A DNA stretch of 63,665 nt, from contig CAMDHE010000011.1 in NCBI GenBank assembly GCA_945898095.1, positions 1-63,665 of the forward strand, read 5' to 3'. Source of the stretch: Roseateles toxinivorans (GTDB lineage: Bacteria; Pseudomonadota; Gammaproteobacteria; Burkholderiales; Burkholderiaceae_C). Within the stretch, counting starts at the first letter, position 1; the number at the start of each line of letters is the position of its first letter. Under the pieces are notes generated by a model that did not search any database, had not been told where the DNA came from, and saw nothing but the letters and a program-made list of their open reading frames with translations. Positions 34,121 through 42,259 of the stretch are shown piece after piece. The position numbers were made by a program, and so were the translations under genes.

Positions 34121-35263
34121 TTACCGAGCAAAACGGGCGATAGAAAAGGCCTCGATCGGCGTGGAGGTTTGGCCGGTAGCCAGCAGCTCCGCCATCACCT
34201 CGCCAACGCCAGGACTGATGGCGAAACCCTCACCATTGAAGCCAAAGGCGTAATGCAAGCCGGCGACACGCGCGCTAGGCCCCATCACGGGTGCCCAGTC
34301 AGCGGTATAGCCTTCAATACCACTCCAGACCCGCAACAATTGGACCTGCGCAAATGCCGGTACGAAGCGGCGCAGCTCACGCATTTGCCGCAACACGTTG
34401 TCCGGTCGGACATAAGCACGTTGTAGCTCGGCGAAAGCCGACCCCTTGAGCCCGCCACCGAAGACGATGTTGCCGCGAGCAATCTGCCGAAAGTACAAAC
34501 CCTCGACTTCGACCGGGGTTGAAACTCCGATCGAAGGACCAATCGCATAAGGCAGGGGTTCGGTCACGCCCATCTGCGGGCCGCGGGCGTCCAAGGGCAC
34601 TGGCTCACCAAAAGCAGCAGCGAAATGGCCCGACCAAGCGCCGCTGGTGACCAGCAGTTGTCCCGCGCGGAAACGCCTGCCGTCGATACTGTGCGCAAGG
34701 AAGTCGGCGCCGTCTCGTTCGACATGACTGACCTCGGTGTGTTCATGGATGGCAGCGCCGGCCCGACGCGCAGCGCGCCCGAAGGCCGGCCCCGCCAGAC
34801 GCGGGTTGGCATGGCCATCCAGAGGCGACAGCGAACCGGCCACGACCTCTGAACTGAAAATGCCCCAGCGTTGGCGCAAGGCCTGCGGACTGAACATCTG
34901 CAATTCCAGGCCCAGCGGCCCGACATCACGCACATGCTGCTCAAGAATCGCCGCCTGGGTTTCGGTATAACAGACGCGCAAATGTCCGTAAGGCCTGAAC
35001 TCGACGTCCTCGCCCAGCAGATCCCTGACTCGCCCCCAGACCGCGCGTGCGCGGTTTGCCAAAGGCATCTGCGCAAGGTCCCGGCCTTGTCGGCGCACGT
35101 TACCGAAATTGACGCCGCTGGCTTGGCGACCGATCTGACCGCGTTCAAGCAGAGTGACGCTGAGCTTGTGCTGGTGACGCAAAAAAAACGCGGTAGTCGC
35201 TCCCATCAGCCCACCGCCGATGATCAACACATCACTGCGCTCGACTTGCCCTGCGCTGATCAC
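34121..35263 (-). CDS. FAD-dependent oxidoreductase, HcnC/OoxB-like subunit
   Basis: 380 residues from a GTG (35261-35263) that overlaps the stop of the preceding gene (GTGA). The N-terminal motif VLIIGGGLMGATTAFFLRHQH binds FAD; ERGQIGRQASGVNFGNVRRQGR and the C-terminal FGFNGEGFAISPGVGEVMAEL fit the DAO-type beta subunit of opine oxidase, hydrogen cyanide synthase (HcnC) and D-hydroxyproline dehydrogenase. It carries the substrate site of the three-subunit enzyme. The first ~50 codons of the longer open frame are the tail of the HcnB-like gene read in another frame. Confidence 0.9.
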   Translation of the reverse strand: MISAGQVERSDVLIIGGGLMGATTAFFLRHQHKLSVTLLERGQIGRQASGVNFGNVRRQGRDLAQMPLANRARAVWGRVRDLLGEDVEFRPYGHLRVCYTETQAAILEQHVRDVGPLGLELQMFSPQALRQRWGIFSSEVVAGSLSPLDGHANPRLAGPAFGRAARRAGAAIHEHTEVSHVERDGADFLAHSIDGRRFRAGQLLVTSGAWSGHFAAAFGEPVPLDARGPQMGVTEPLPYAIGPSIGVSTPVEVEGLYFRQIARGNIVFGGGLKGSAFAELQRAYVRPDNVLRQMRELRRFVPAFAQVQLLRVWSGIEGYTADWAPVMGPSARVAGLHYAFGFNGEGFAISPGVGEVMAELLATGQTSTPIEAFSIARFAR

Positions 35264-36666
35264 GACCTTGCCCCGCTGCTGACTTCCCGCGCATTCATCA
35301 GCATCGGCTTGACTGGTGCCTGACCACGCAGACGACCGACCGTCTCGACCGGAATATGGGCAACCGCGGCAATCACTTCGGCCGCAGCATGACCACAATA
35401 GCGCCCTTGGCATCGCCCCATGCCGACTCGGCTGAAGGCCTTGACATGATTCAGCTCCCGGCTCCCCAGCTCCTGGACGCAGCGACGTAACTCTCCCGCG
35501 CTGATCGCTTCACAGCGACAGACCACGGCCTCATCCGGCAAGGCTTCGGCATGCTGATACGGCCAGGGAAACGCCTGCGCCAGGCCCCGACGGAACTGGT
35601 CCATTTGCGCCAACTGCTGCCGCAGGCGGTCGCGTTCAAGCTGATATTGCGCCCGGCCAGTCGACTGTTGCAAGTCACTCATGGCGGCCAGCGCGGCGAG
35701 CCGCCCGGCGGCCTCTGCGCCATCGGCACCGAGGATGCGCGCACCGTCTCCGGCCAGATAGACGCCGGCCTGGCTGCTGCGACCGTCCGGATCGATGCGC
35801 GGCAGCCATTGGCGACTCATTGGCTCGAAGCTGAACTCGCAAGCGGCCAGATCGGCCAGTTGGGATTCGGCACGCAGATGCCAGCCCATGCCCACGGCAT
35901 CGGTGCTGAATTGCCGCTCGCGTCCCGCTGAATCGCTCACAACAATGCCGCTCACACCCTGATCCGGCAGACCCTCAATCCGCAAGGGTTTGACGCCTTT
36001 GAGCAAGGCAACGCCCGCAAGCTTCAACTGGACCATCATCTGCAAGCCGCGCCACAACAAGAGCGGACGGCTGAGAAGGCCGCGCAGGGCCGCCAGCGGC
36101 GGGATCAGTGGCGCGGTGTCGAGCACGGCAACGACTTTTGCCCCAGCCTTTACATATTGGGAGGCGACCAGATAGAGCAATGGCCCGCTTCCCAGAAAAA
36201 CCACCCGTGAACCGATCGAACAGGCCTGCGCTTTCAGCGCGATCTGGGCGGCACCGAGACTGAAGCAGCCGGCCAGATTCCAGCCTTGCACCGGCATCAA
36301 CCGGTCGGTCGCGCCAGAGCAGATGATCAACGCATCGAACGCAATTTCCTCACTGTGCGCCTGGCTTGATTGAACGGTATGCAAATGCCCTTCGGTGATG
36401 TTCCAGGCCAGCGTTTCGCTGCGGTAGTCGACATGCTGGCGCAAGGCCTCGAAAGTCTGGTGCAGGTCATGGGCTTTGCTCGCCTCACCGCCATACAGCA
36501 CCGCATAGTCACGTTTGAAACCCTCAGGCTGACGGCGATAGATTTGCCCGCCATCCCGCAAGCCTTCATCAATCAGAATCGGGCGCAAACCGGCTTCAAC
36601 CAAGGCTTGTGCCGCGCGCACACCAGCCGGCCCGGTACCGACCACCACGACCGTTGGCGCGCTCAT
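35260..36666 (-). CDS. FAD/NAD(P)-binding oxidoreductase, HcnB/OoxA-like subunit
   Basis: 468 residues from the ATG at 36664-36666, overlapping the previous gene by 4 bases. It has a first Rossmann motif VVVVGTGPAGVRAAQALVEAG, a second in SRVVFLGSGPLLYLVASQY, and a C-terminal BFD-like [2Fe-2S] part with CRCEAISAGEL and GMGRCQGRYCGHAA. This is the alpha subunit of heteromeric amine dehydrogenases such as opine oxidases, which passes electrons from the substrate subunit onward. Confidence 0.92.
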   Translation of the reverse strand: MSAPTVVVVGTGPAGVRAAQALVEAGLRPILIDEGLRDGGQIYRRQPEGFKRDYAVLYGGEASKAHDLHQTFEALRQHVDYRSETLAWNITEGHLHTVQSSQAHSEEIAFDALIICSGATDRLMPVQGWNLAGCFSLGAAQIALKAQACSIGSRVVFLGSGPLLYLVASQYVKAGAKVVAVLDTAPLIPPLAALRGLLSRPLLLWRGLQMMVQLKLAGVALLKGVKPLRIEGLPDQGVSGIVVSDSAGRERQFSTDAVGMGWHLRAESQLADLAACEFSFEPMSRQWLPRIDPDGRSSQAGVYLAGDGARILGADGAEAAGRLAALAAMSDLQQSTGRAQYQLERDRLRQQLAQMDQFRRGLAQAFPWPYQHAEALPDEAVVCRCEAISAGELRRCVQELGSRELNHVKAFSRVGMGRCQGRYCGHAAAEVIAAVAHIPVETVGRLRGQAPVKPMLMNAREVSSGARS

Positions 36667-37037
36667 GACCCGGCCTCGGTGGCAGCCAGATGCAGTTGCA
36701 AATCGGGGGTCACGGGCCAATATTGCCCGGGCGGCGCAGTACGCAAGGTCATGCCATCGAGCACCATCGTCGTGCAAGCACGCAGGCGCTGACCGGTCTC
36801 ATCCCAGACCCAGCAGTCCTGGCAAGCACCCATCAAGCAAAACCCTGCGCGCGCACCATCACCGAATTCCGATTGACGCAACTTGTGTCCCTGGCTGAGC
36901 ATGGCCACCATCAAGGTGTCACCTCGCATGGCTTGCGCAGGCTGGCCGTCAATGCTCAGCTGTACTGTGGGTCGGTCGAATTCGGCAAGACGCACAAAGC
37001 GACCACCCGGATCAGCTTCAGGAACGGGTGCACTCAT
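36663..37037 (-). CDS. (2Fe-2S)-binding protein, HcnA-like subunit
   Basis: 124 residues with a plant-type [2Fe-2S] ligand set: C67, C72, C75 and C88 (GFCLMGACQDCWVWDE, RLRACTT). Small proteins of this type are the gamma subunit of HcnABC and D-hydroxyproline dehydrogenase complexes. Coupled by ATGA to the next gene. The Lrp-type regulator gene lies 15 bp upstream, so all four may share an operon. Confidence 0.92.
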   Translation of the reverse strand: MSAPVPEADPGGRFVRLAEFDRPTVQLSIDGQPAQAMRGDTLMVAMLSQGHKLRQSEFGDGARAGFCLMGACQDCWVWDETGQRLRACTTMVLDGMTLRTAPPGQYWPVTPDLQLHLAATEAGS

Positions 37038-37052
37038 GGAGGAAATACGGAC

Positions 37053-37547
37053 TCAAAGGGTGGGCGGAAACAGCCGTTCGATCGGGTAATGGTTCTTGAT
37101 GAAGGGCGACTTGATGACGATGAAGCTGAAGTACTTTTCGATGCCGATGTTGCGATCGAGCAGGCTTTCGATCAGGGTCTGGTAATGATTGACACCCCGG
37201 GTGACGAACTTGAGCAAATAGTCGTAGCCGCCGCTGACCAGGTGGCATTCGAGAATTTCATCGATGTCCCGGATGGCGGCCTCGAATCGAACAAAGTCCT
37301 CACGATGGTGATCCGACAGGGTCACCTCGGTGAATACGGTCAGGGTATCGCCCAGTTTTTCGAGCCGCAGCTGTGCGCCATAGCCCGCGATATAGCCAGC
37401 CTGCTCGAGCCGCTTGACGCGGATCAGGCAGGGGCTCGGCGACAGGCCGACCGCGTCAGCGAGGTCGACATTGGTGATGCGCCCATTCTTTTGCAACTGG
37501 CTCAGAATGCGCAGATCGAGACGATCTAGTTTCAATGGACTCACCAT
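37053..37547 (-). CDS. Lrp/AsnC family transcriptional regulator
   Basis: 164 residues: N-terminal HTH (LDRLDLRILSQLQKNGRI, DLADAVGLSPSPCLIRVKRLEQAG) and the RAM ligand domain (LVSGGYDYLLKFVTRGVNHYQTLIE). Proteins of this family sense amino acids and control the neighbouring catabolic genes. It precedes the HcnABC-like genes directly and follows the aminotransferase gene (gap 64 bp), so it probably controls the whole set in response to the amino acid or product. Confidence 0.93.
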   Translation of the reverse strand: MVSPLKLDRLDLRILSQLQKNGRITNVDLADAVGLSPSPCLIRVKRLEQAGYIAGYGAQLRLEKLGDTLTVFTEVTLSDHHREDFVRFEAAIRDIDEILECHLVSGGYDYLLKFVTRGVNHYQTLIESLLDRNIGIEKYFSFIVIKSPFIKNHYPIERLFPPTL

Positions 37548-37611
37548 AAGGCATCACTCAAGTAGTACTGGACCGGAGATTTTCGCCTTACGCAGGGAAA
37601 TGGCGCCACCG

Positions 37612-39009
37612 TCACCTCAATGCTGCTCGCACGTCGGATGCGGCCAGCACATCGTCCAGGGTCTTGGCCAATCGCTCACTCATCTGCGCAAATTCGTCTG
37701 CACTGAAACACAGGGCCGGCGCAAAGCCCAGAATATCGTCAGCAAAGGCGCGAAATACCAGTCCGTTGCGGTAACCGGCATCAAAAAGTCGGTCCGCCAA
37801 CCCCAGGGCAGGATCGAAGCGGCGCTTCGTGGCTTTGTCACTGACCAGTTCAAGCGCGCCGAGCAGCCCGCGGTGGCGCGATTCGCCAACCAGCGGATGG
37901 TCGCGCAGTCCGTCCAGCGCCGCGGCAAAATGTGGCGCGAGTTGCTGCGCCTTGGCAAGCATCCCGCCCTCGTCGTAAAGACGCAGCACTTCCAGAGCTA
38001 CCGCGGCACTGACCGGATGCCCCGAATAAGTCGCGCCATGCCCGATGGGTGCACCGGCGGGTGCGCCATCGGCGATAGCGGCATAGATTTTTTCCGACAG
38101 CAGGGTTGCACCCATCGGCGCATAGCCCGAGGTCAAGCCCTTGGCAAGGGTCATCAGATCGGGGTCGACGCCTTCGGCCTCACACGCGAACATCGGCCCG
38201 GTACGCCCGAAACCGGTGATGACTTCATCGACAACAAAGAGGATGTCCAGGTCACGCGCTGCATCACTCATCGCCTTCAACCAACCCTTGGGCGGCACGA
38301 TCACGCCGCCGGAGCCCCGAATCGGCTCACAGAAAAATGCCGCAACATTCTCGGCACCCAGCTCGAACACTTTGGCTCGCAAGGCGGCAACATTGTCTGC
38401 AATGATCGACAGATCATCGGAGCCGGCCGCACTGCGATACGGATACGGCGAGGGGATGTAATGCTGCGTGGCCAGCGGCAGGTCAAAGCCACGATGGTAG
38501 ACGGGCAACGCCGTCAAGCCAGCGCCCACCGATGATGAACCGTGGTAACCGCGCTGCAGAGAAATGAACTGCTTCTTCGTTGCTCGGCCGATGCTGTTGT
38601 AGTACTGGACGATCAGCCGACAGGCCGCGTCGACCGAGTCGGAGCCGCCCAATGTCAAGTAAACGCGTGTCAGTGAAGGCGGGGTGATCTCCACCAGCTT
38701 GGCAGCAAGGCGAATGGCCGGTTCACTGCCGAAATGGAAATAACCCGTCGCATAGGGGAGTTTGCGCATCTGCTCGGCCGCTGCCTGAACCACAGATTCC
38801 TGTCCATATCCGACATTGACGCACCAGAGCCCCGCAAAGGCATCCAGCAATTCACGTCCGGTGGCATCCGTGAGCCAGGCGCCGCACCCGGACGTCAGAA
38901 CAGTCGCACCGCGCTGTTCATGCTTGCGCCAGGGTGAAACCGGATGGATCAAGTGAGCTCGGTCAAGAGCAAGTAGTGCGTCAAGATCCGCAAGGGCAGA
39001 GGACTGCAT
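37612..39009 (-). CDS. Class III PLP aminotransferase (omega-amino acid or polyamine type)
   Basis: 465 residues. PLP lysine region is DLMTLAKGLTSGYAPMGA; GYHGSSSVGAGLTALPVYH, VDEVITGFGRTG and HGATYSGHPVSAAVALEV are all typical of omega-amino-acid:pyruvate and polyamine aminotransferases. It moves the amino group of a terminal amine or beta/gamma-amino acid to pyruvate or oxoglutarate, giving a semialdehyde. The ATG at 39007-39009 was chosen over a TTG nine bases upstream. It lies between the hydroxyacid dehydrogenase and the regulator. Confidence 0.92.
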   Translation of the reverse strand: MQSSALADLDALLALDRAHLIHPVSPWRKHEQRGATVLTSGCGAWLTDATGRELLDAFAGLWCVNVGYGQESVVQAAAEQMRKLPYATGYFHFGSEPAIRLAAKLVEITPPSLTRVYLTLGGSDSVDAACRLIVQYYNSIGRATKKQFISLQRGYHGSSSVGAGLTALPVYHRGFDLPLATQHYIPSPYPYRSAAGSDDLSIIADNVAALRAKVFELGAENVAAFFCEPIRGSGGVIVPPKGWLKAMSDAARDLDILFVVDEVITGFGRTGPMFACEAEGVDPDLMTLAKGLTSGYAPMGATLLSEKIYAAIADGAPAGAPIGHGATYSGHPVSAAVALEVLRLYDEGGMLAKAQQLAPHFAAALDGLRDHPLVGESRHRGLLGALELVSDKATKRRFDPALGLADRLFDAGYRNGLVFRAFADDILGFAPALCFSADEFAQMSERLAKTLDDVLAASDVRAALR

Positions 39010-39141
39010 GGGTGACAACTCGTAGGGTTGGAATGTGCTTCAAGCTTATTGCCGCTTGCGCAGTGGGTGCTGCTGCAATTGGAGGTCAAAATGACCTTCG
39101 CCGTCGTTCTTGCTGCGTTGACGGCAGAAGATTCTGCGGCC

Positions 39142-40068
39142 TCAGTAGCCCAGCGCCCGGTCGACCAGACCGATCACGGGCAGCCCCTGGGCGAAGCGCC
39201 GCAGGTTCCCCAGCACGGCCTCGGCGGCTGTTTCGGCCTGCGTCATGCTCGCGATATGGGGTGTGATTACGATCTTCGGATGCTGCCAGAACGGATGGCC
39301 CGCGGGCAATGGCTCAGGCTCGGTGACATCGAGCAAGGCCTGGGCAAGCTGACCACTGTCGAGGGCCGCCAGCAAGTCGGCATTGACAAGCTGCTGCCCA
39401 CGCCCGACATGGACAAGGCTTGCCCCTCGCGGCAAGCCGGCAAACAGCTGCGCATTCAGGAACCCCTGGGTTGCTTGGGTCAGCGGCAGCAAACAGACAA
39501 GAATTTGCGTACCTGCCAGAAAGGCTGGCAGTTCCGCCAAACCCGCATGACAAGTCATGCCGTCGATCTGGTGCCGCGAGCGGCTCCAACCCACGCAATC
39601 GAAGCCCAGGCCGAGCAAGGGTGCCAGCACCGCCCGCCCCAGCGAACCGAGTCCGAGTACGCCGATCCGACGTTTGGCCGCCGGCAGGCCGGGATGCGGC
39701 AGCCACTGAGCAGCGCGCTGCTGACGCTGGTATCGGGGCATGTCGCGGTGCAGGCTGAGTACGGCCCAGGTGATGTACTCGACCATTCCGCTGATGATGC
39801 CCGGCTCGACCATGCGCACCAAGGGCAGCTCGGCCGGCAGGCCGGCCAGGTCGAATTGGTCGACTCCGGCGCCGGACGAAAACAACAATTGGAGATTCGG
39901 AAACAGCTTGGCCAAATCAGCAGGCGGTTCCCACGCAGCCAGAAAGCGCACGGCAGCAGGATCGCCGACATCGGGCCAAATCCGGAAATCAAGCGCTGGC
40001 GCCTGACGTGCAAATACTTCAGCCCAGATCCGGCCGCGCTCAGGATCTGCCTTGTAAATGAAACTCAT
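39142..40068 (-). CDS. D-2-hydroxyacid dehydrogenase (glyoxylate/hydroxypyruvate reductase A-like)
   Basis: 308 residues. The cofactor-binding GVLGLGSLGRAVLAPLLGLG and the catalytic region VGRGQQLVNADLL, then TEPEPLPAGHPFWQHPKI with the active-site His, match the GhrA group. It reduces a 2-oxo acid such as glyoxylate or hydroxypyruvate with NAD(P)H. The acetyltransferase gene ends 1 bp upstream of it, so the two are coupled. In this cluster it could dispose of the oxo acid released by the oxidase. Confidence 0.9.
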   Translation of the reverse strand: MSFIYKADPERGRIWAEVFARQAPALDFRIWPDVGDPAAVRFLAAWEPPADLAKLFPNLQLLFSSGAGVDQFDLAGLPAELPLVRMVEPGIISGMVEYITWAVLSLHRDMPRYQRQQRAAQWLPHPGLPAAKRRIGVLGLGSLGRAVLAPLLGLGFDCVGWSRSRHQIDGMTCHAGLAELPAFLAGTQILVCLLPLTQATQGFLNAQLFAGLPRGASLVHVGRGQQLVNADLLAALDSGQLAQALLDVTEPEPLPAGHPFWQHPKIVITPHIASMTQAETAAEAVLGNLRRFAQGLPVIGLVDRALGY

Positions 40069-40069
40069 A

Positions 40070-40984
40070 TCAGCCGAGGGCTTGAGTCACCAAAGCGAAC
40101 CGGCGCACAACAGCCTCACCCGCCGGCATCGAGCCGCGCAACATCTCGGTGGCCATGTCGACGCGCAACAGACCCAAGGACTCGAGCCATTCGGTCAGAC
40201 CACCGTCAAAATCCACATCGATGCGGACGAATTTGCCGGCACTCAAACCCACCAGATAGGCGATCAGAGCCATCGCACCGGCAGCGTCTGGGGCCACCAC
40301 CGGGCCGATGACCAGGCCTCGCCCAAAACGGCGCAGCATCGCAAAACCCCTGGCTTGATCTTCGTAATCCAGCACCACGGTATCGGCCTGGGTCAGCAGA
40401 CCGGTCAGCAAATGATCTCGGGGCATGCCGCGCGCCAGAGCATCCAGCTTGATGAGGCTGGCCTGATCATTGTGGTCCGATGGACGCAAGCGCCAGCCTT
40501 CAGCCAGCGCCACCAGCGGCGCCGACAAAGCCGTCCCCTGGTGCTGGCGCACTTCGCCGACACGAACGAAACCCAAGCGTTCGTACAAGCCGCGCCCGGC
40601 CTGGGTGGCATTCAACCAGATGGACCGCCCAGACAGAAGGGCAAGCAAGGCCTGCATCATGCGGAAACCGATGCGCCGACCCCGGCAGCGTGGGTCGACG
40701 ATCACCAGACCAAGCGTGGCATGCGCCGGTCCCCACAGCCAGCTCAGCGCAGCGCCAACCAGTTCACCATCGCGTTCGGCCACGATGCCTTTGCCGAGCG
40801 CGAAGACAAGCTGCCAGTCAGCCAAGCGGTGCGGCCAATGAACTTGCAGCGAAAGCGCATGGGCAGCACTCAGATCATCGGCTTGCATGGCGCGCAGGAC
40901 AACGCCATCGGGCGCCATTGCTCCAGCCTCAGTGTCATCGCTCAAGGACATCTCCAGATCGCTTCTTGGATTCAATGTTTGCAA
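40070..40984 (-). CDS. GNAT family N-acetyltransferase
   Basis: 304 residues, long enough for two GNAT-like domains. The first carries LGLVIVDPRCRGRRIGFRMMQALL, a clear acetyl-CoA-binding motif; the second half (LLTGLLTQADTVVLDYEDQARGF, VVAPDAAGAMALIAYLV) resembles the C-terminal GNAT_acetyltr_2-like domain. The substrate is unknown; an amino compound of the pathway or a protein are both possible. First gene on the minus strand side of the divergent cluster. Confidence 0.88.
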   Translation of the reverse strand: MQTLNPRSDLEMSLSDDTEAGAMAPDGVVLRAMQADDLSAAHALSLQVHWPHRLADWQLVFALGKGIVAERDGELVGAALSWLWGPAHATLGLVIVDPRCRGRRIGFRMMQALLALLSGRSIWLNATQAGRGLYERLGFVRVGEVRQHQGTALSAPLVALAEGWRLRPSDHNDQASLIKLDALARGMPRDHLLTGLLTQADTVVLDYEDQARGFAMLRRFGRGLVIGPVVAPDAAGAMALIAYLVGLSAGKFVRIDVDFDGGLTEWLESLGLLRVDMATEMLRGSMPAGEAVVRRFALVTQALG

Positions 40985-41566
40985 GCTTAGCCGCTGCTTG
41001 CTAGGACATTCTTGTTGCCAGCAAAGATACCGCAGCTTCGGCTGTGTTGAACCTCACACTCGCAACTTACTGCGCCGCCCAGGGTGCCCAAGTACAGATA
41101 TTCCGAGCCGAAATGCCTGGCATGGCAGGGTGTCGTCTCGACCCTCATCTGAAGGCAAGGTATTGCGTCGCTGGGCTGTTCTTGTCGAGGCCGACGGCGC
41201 GATTCTGGGGCGCCTGGAAGCCGTCGGCTCGACTCGCCCCTTGCGCGATGTGCTGTCGTGGGACCTGCCGTTTATCAGCAGCCGGGTATCGGCAAGGATC
41301 CGGGCCGACCGGCTGTCGAAGCGAATTTGCGCGTCAAGAGCGTGCTGATCGACTTTGCCGCACCGGGATGAAGTCCCTGGGTGGCAGGGTCCGGGCCTGC
41401 CATCTGCCGCAGGCTATGCCGAAGCGGGCCTACCAAACCACAGTTTCATGTGCTGCCAAAGGCCAATACCCCAAGATTTTTCTTGCACGGCATGTTTCAA
41501 TTCATTGCAGCAAGCTGACTGACTGACCCAGCTATTTTGACTACCGCGACCCAAGGATCACGCACC
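40985..41566. other. Divergent spacer of the catabolic cluster
   Basis: About 580 bp between the divergent acetyltransferase and HAD genes. It holds the aldehyde dehydrogenase remnant (41120-41371) and, beyond it, the promoter region of the plus-strand genes. No strong promoter motif was identified with certainty. Confidence 0.7.
41120..41371 (+). pseudogene. Internally deleted aldehyde dehydrogenase
   Basis: One plus-strand frame reads KVLRRWAVLVEADGA, EAVGSTRPLRDVLSWDLPF, matching residues ~78-115 of the intact enzyme at 16258 (IMRRWADLIETHSGE, EALGSTRPVKDVLAVDIPY). It then jumps in another frame to GIGKDPGRPAVEANLRVKSV and LIDFAAPG before a TGA at 41369-41371, the normal ALDH ending. Some 350 codons from the middle, including catalytic Cys and Glu, are missing, so it is dead. 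Confidence 0.85.
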
Positions 41567-42232
41567 ATGATTTTTCGACCCAAATACATTACCTTCGACT
41601 GCTACGGCACCTTGATCCGGTTTCACATGGGCGAGATGACGCGCGAGATCTTTGCTGACCGCATCCCGGCGGCGCAGATGGCGCAGTTCATCGCTGACTT
41701 TTCTTCCTATCGTATGGACGAAGTTCTGGGCGACTGGAAACCTTACAGCGACGTGCTGAAAAATGCCATGCGACGCCTTTGCAAGAAATGGCGCATTCAA
41801 TACTTCGATGCCGAGGCCAGCCGGTACTACAACGCCGTACCGACCTGGGGGCCGCATGAAGACGTGCCGGCCGGACTTGCCAAGATTGCCAAAGAAATTC
41901 CTTTGGTGATCTTGTCCAACGCGTCTGATGACCAAATCCAGACAAATGTCGCCATGCTCGGCGCGCCGTTTCACCGGGTCTTCACCGCACAGCAAGCACA
42001 AGCCTACAAGCCGCGCTTGCAGGCTTTCGAGTACATGCTCGATTCGCTGGGCGCCAACCCCGAAGACCTGCTGCATGTCTCGTCGAGTCTGCGCTACGAC
42101 CTGATGCCGGCCGACGACATTGGCATCAAGAACAAGGTTTTCGTTGAACGCGGCCATGGTCCTGGCAATCCGGCCTACAACTATGTTGCCATTCAGGACA
42201 TCGGCGGTTTGCCGGCGGTCGTGGGACTTTGA
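41567..42232 (+). CDS. Haloacid dehalogenase type II-like HAD hydrolase
   Basis: 221 residues from the ATG at 41567 (AAGGA upstream). The nucleophile motif FDCYGTLIRF, the motif II LSNAS and the lysine of AYKPRLQAF place it in the type II haloacid dehalogenase group. The motif III region reads HVSSSLRYDLMPA, where the family has Ser-Ser-Asn-x-x-Asp; the Asn is replaced and a residue is added. It may not act on haloacids. It leads the plus-strand operon, 28 bp before the FAD oxidase. Confidence 0.88.
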   Translation: MIFRPKYITFDCYGTLIRFHMGEMTREIFADRIPAAQMAQFIADFSSYRMDEVLGDWKPYSDVLKNAMRRLCKKWRIQYFDAEASRYYNAVPTWGPHEDVPAGLAKIAKEIPLVILSNASDDQIQTNVAMLGAPFHRVFTAQQAQAYKPRLQAFEYMLDSLGANPEDLLHVSSSLRYDLMPADDIGIKNKVFVERGHGPGNPAYNYVAIQDIGGLPAVVGL

Positions 42233-42259
42233 CCTATTCAAACCAGCAATTGCAATTCG

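Noticed and set aside
34121-37037. True hydrogen cyanide synthase hcnABC
   Set aside because: Subunit order and domains fit the wider family, but catabolic and transport neighbours point to an opine, D-amino acid or hydroxyproline-type dehydrogenase.
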